Assembly: GCF_000003815.2 (NCBI RefSeq)
Contig: NC_049991.1
Span: 9,271,693-9,335,692 of the forward strand
From: Branchiostoma floridae
Lineage: Eukaryota > Chordata > Leptocardii > Amphioxiformes > Branchiostomatidae
Direction of reading: 5' to 3'
DNA: 64,000 bases
Position 1 is the stretch's first letter. Every line of letters starts with the position of its first letter. Positions 61,301 through 64,000 of the stretch are shown piece after piece. Position numbers and translations under genes: made by a program. The notes under the pieces were generated by a model. That model ran no database searches, had not been told where the DNA came from, and saw nothing but the letters and a program-made list of their open reading frames with translations.

Positions 61301-63741
61301 CTGGTCCATGATTCCACAGGGCATGCCTGGGAACTCATGTTCAGCCTTCTGACAGGCCAGGGCCTTCTCCTTCAGACTCACAGGGGGGTCCTGAAACAAC
61401 AAAACTTCTCATCAACTCAACTCTCAGAATCCCATAAAGTACAGTAGCTGTAGCTATACAGTAGTCACAAACTGTTAAAAAAGAAGTTAAAGAAATAGCC
61501 ATATCTTCAATTATGAAAGTTATTACCAACCAACAACTGAGGTGCTCAAATCTGATTTCCTTGAACTCTTAATACTATATTTGGTGTGTAGAACTCGTTG
61601 CTGCCAAGTACTGTAGACAACTTAGACTAGTTAGAGAAAATGTTTTAAAAGGACCTCTGCACGCGAAAGAACTCAACACACTTATCAAGAGGATTACGTT
61701 TCTGTAAGGAGTTACGTTTCCCTAGATTAAGGGCAACACTGACCGGCTTAGCTAAAATATCAATTTGAAAATAGGGAAGCCACACTGCACTAAAATCACA
61801 AGATAGTCTTAAGCTACTTGAAAAAGCACTATGCATCACTTTAATTGAGGATTACTGCTTTACCTGTATCAACAGAATATTAACAGTTTATAATGATAAG
61901 TTGTAATCCCACCTGTGGGTTGAGCTGTTCCAGGAATGTGTAGGTTGCCACCTCCAGGGAGGCAGAGCTGGACAGACCCCCACCCAGGGGAACCGAGGAC
62001 GCCAACACAGCGTCAAAGGAACAAACCTCACCTGGGGAAAATAATTTTAAAAATGTTCACAGGATTCTATGGTCAGAGATAGGTGTTTGTAAGTATTGCA
62101 TAAACAACATCTGTTTCACACCCACTTATGCACAAAGAAGCAATCGAGAAGGAGTTTACTCTACTTGGTTATGCCATAGCCCCTCGAGACATAAATGTAC
62201 ATCAAAAGTCTTTAATCTCCATAAACGTGTATTGGCAAAGTACCTAAACTTGAAGGGCATTTAGCACACCAACTTTTTGTAGTCAGGATTTTCAGTTGCT
62301 CGGCTCATGACAGGAGCGAGCCGGTAAAAATCCTGGCCATCTCAGTGAGCAAACCTCTGCTTAGACAGTAATGGAACTAACCTTTACAGTGTATACAGTT
62401 AAAAATTGATAATACCCAGTTTAACATAACATAACATAACGATATCATCAGATATGAGGCATTGTAAAAACATCTAGAATTTCTAAAAGGAGAGTCTATG
62501 AGAGTCTGTATTGAGAGTCTTTGTTGTGTTGGGCGTATGATATCTAGACTATACCCTGGGGTATATTCTAGCCTAGGCCAGATTATACCCCGTGGTAGTC
62601 TAGATTGTACTCCCATCCCAGTGCACTTTGGGCTGCTACAGATAAAGGAGTTAAGGCCAGTTTGTCCCTATATAGATATTGTACTCTTACCTTTGAAATT
62701 AGCCACAACTCCCTTGACATAGTTTGCCCATGCAGGTTTTCCCGGCTGGAGCGGGTTGGCAGTGCTGGGTACTGGGAACTCCACCTGTTTGGGGTCATCA
62801 GCACTCTCAGCTGTGGTCACCACACGGCACACACCTGTGTCTGTCTTCCTCCCAACAACAACGGTCACCATGGGGAGGGCCTGTCAATCATAAACAACAA
62901 CAACAATGTTCGGTATTGGAAAACAATAATAACAACTTTTAACTGTCAACATTACATTGCATACACACTAGCAACCATACACATTGCCATACATACACAC
63001 ACTACCACATACACACACACACACACACAGTGCCATACATACACACACTAGCACACACACACAGTGCCACACATACACAGTGCCACACATACACACAGTG
63101 CCACACATACACTAGCCCACACACAGTACCGCACATACACACACACACACGTGTGCACACACACACACACACACATTTAACGACATCCATTTTATTATTG
63201 ATTATTGTTAATCATTCATTTCTCAGGAATAAACCATTGAACCGCAACAACTTAAAGAAATGTAACACAGACCCCAGGGCGTGACTGATTGAAGTTGAAC
63301 GCTGAAATCCGGCTAATCCATCACCATTAAAGTCACACACCCCTTTATGACTTTTCAAAGCCATTCCAAACTTTCCTAGCAACGTGGGGTTATGATACAA
63401 TGTAGACATGTCGTTTTTGCTTCTAGAATTCGTTTATGTCTAAACTTAAGCTAAAGTACGGTCAAGTACAAAAAAGCACAACCTAAAATACATAAAAATT
63501 CAACGCTATGAAACTTTTACCAAAGTTTAACCTGGGTTTTCAATGCACTGTGCACTATATAACGTTAAAGTGGTTTTACCATAGGAAACACGAAGCCCTC
63601 GTTGTAGTCCGTGTGCTCTCCTATCAGATTGACTCTTCCGGGGCCACATACTGCAGTTGTGGGCTTCTCTCCGAAGCGGTCAGTGAACGTGGACACAGCT
63701 CTGGCCACCAGTTCGCCCGCGGACTCGACTCTGGTCACCAT
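58311..63741 (-). CDS. GALK1: Galactokinase (GALK1-like), complete, eight exons
   Basis: Exons (minus order): 63580-63741, 62691-62880, 61913-62031, 61251-61390, 60658-60839, 59853-60003, 59229-59391 and 58311-58385. All introns are GT-AG, phases agree, and the total of 1182 nt gives 393 residues (vertebrate GALK1 is ~392, also eight exons). It phosphorylates galactose at C1 with ATP, the first step of the Leloir pathway, in the cytosol. Seen: the galactokinase signature [13 protein letters not shown] (Arg36), the GHMP ATP loop [11 protein letters not shown] (about 134-142), CGIMDQF with catalytic Asp186, ITNSNVRH-type [42 protein letters not shown] and the third GHMP motif [13 protein letters not shown] (about 343-355). 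Start: the only Met ahead of the signature with a fitting length. No damage is visible. Intron 7 starts with a donor-derived minisatellite. Confidence 0.96.
58795..59228 (-). repeat. 49-bp intronic minisatellite carrying the exon 7 splice donor in every unit
   Basis: Plus-strand anchors ctaacctggacctgtacaca fall at 58881, 58930, 58979, 59028, 59077, 59126 and 59175, an exact 49-bp period; the true donor lies at the next step, 59224. In the sense direction the authentic junction is ATCAAG|GTTAGTATTAG and each unit reads TCCAG|GTTAGTATTA. Degenerate copies continue to about 58795. Confidence 0.93.
62541..62607. repeat. Small palindrome in galactokinase intron 2
   Basis: atctagactataccctgggg at the left and ataccccgtggtagtctaga at the right form an imperfect hairpin. 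Confidence 0.5.
63000..63175. repeat. (CA)n-rich microsatellite in galactokinase intron 1
   Basis: Interrupted runs of CA with repeated cagtgccacacatacaca phrases. Confidence 0.9.
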
Positions 63742-64000
63742 GTTGCTGAAAACAGCTGATCGCAGAAAAGGGGCGCGGTCTGCGCGCAGTGCAACATGGG
63801 ATCGTTTCTAAGGGCGGGAGATTCGAACATTCATTATGTGAACTGCAAGCAGATGTAGGGTCTAGTTCCCTGCAGTGCCAAAGTATTCATACAAATTCTA
63901 CGGTCCAAGTTTGGCCTCCAACACATACTAATTTTACGAAATTACATAGAATACGATCGACTTCCACGGAATATACGAATGTTACGGAATAACGTTACGT
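63742..64000. other. Upstream flank of galactokinase
   Basis: Moderately CG-containing sequence 5' of the start codon, presumably 5' UTR and promoter. No specific motif is claimed. Confidence 0.4.

Overview
The window looks like draft genome sequence from an invertebrate deuterostome, most likely an amphioxus (Branchiostoma). Reasons: intron-rich animal genes, a protostome-type (multiple-cysteine-cluster) Toll-like receptor fragment, a leucine-rich-repeat (LRR) receptor, a CR1-type retrotransposon carrying a 2A peptide, minisatellites built on splice donors, and dense MITEs and foldback elements. Nine assembly gaps (N runs) are present: 819-918, 1762-2300, 2924-3023, 11015-11688, 15180-15442, 19330-20248, 21910-22420, 25860-25959 and 47289-47448. 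The species call is inference.

Layout. 1-818 is the ectodomain of a Toll-like receptor on the minus strand, open at both ends. 0.8-27 kb is almost entirely repeats: a ~200-bp tandem repeat (2.3-2.9 kb), then a very large ~157-bp satellite (3.0-27 kb) with higher-order structure. The satellite is interrupted by a full-length RTE-like retrotransposon (6253-9418, minus, 12-bp target duplication), by a block of MITEs and foldback DNA (16.4-19.3 kb), and by a diverged satellite variant that has captured telomere-like CCCTAA repeats (21.2-21.9 kb). 27-30.6 kb is intergenic.

Genes. (a) 31109-34159, minus: two-exon LRR transmembrane receptor with a tyrosine-motif tail and an apparent one-base frameshift before the membrane segment. 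(b) 38181-43202, minus: four-exon gene for a ~1091-residue protein with eleven 24-residue repeats and fourteen 16-residue CTCPNC repeats; its second intron is a 39-bp minisatellite in which every unit copies the splice donor. (c) 47031-56324, plus: four-exon FKBP-type prolyl isomerase (115 aa) whose last intron is a textbook U12-type AT-AC intron. Its 8-kb first intron holds foldback elements and an intact 1166-codon CR1-type retrotransposon ORF (50552-54052) with a signal-like N-terminus, a 2A ribosome-skipping motif, a PHD finger, an endonuclease and a reverse transcriptase. (d) 58311-63741, minus: complete eight-exon galactokinase (GALK1-like, 393 aa); the start of intron 7 is a 49-bp minisatellite that again multiplies the splice donor.

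The genes are unrelated housekeeping and receptor genes with no operon-like linkage. The most notable features are how repeats arise and behave here: donor-derived minisatellites in two genes, coding minisatellites in two genes, a tandem doubled target-site 'scar' near the RTE insertion, and MITEs with shared TAGCC ends and exact 9-bp target duplications.
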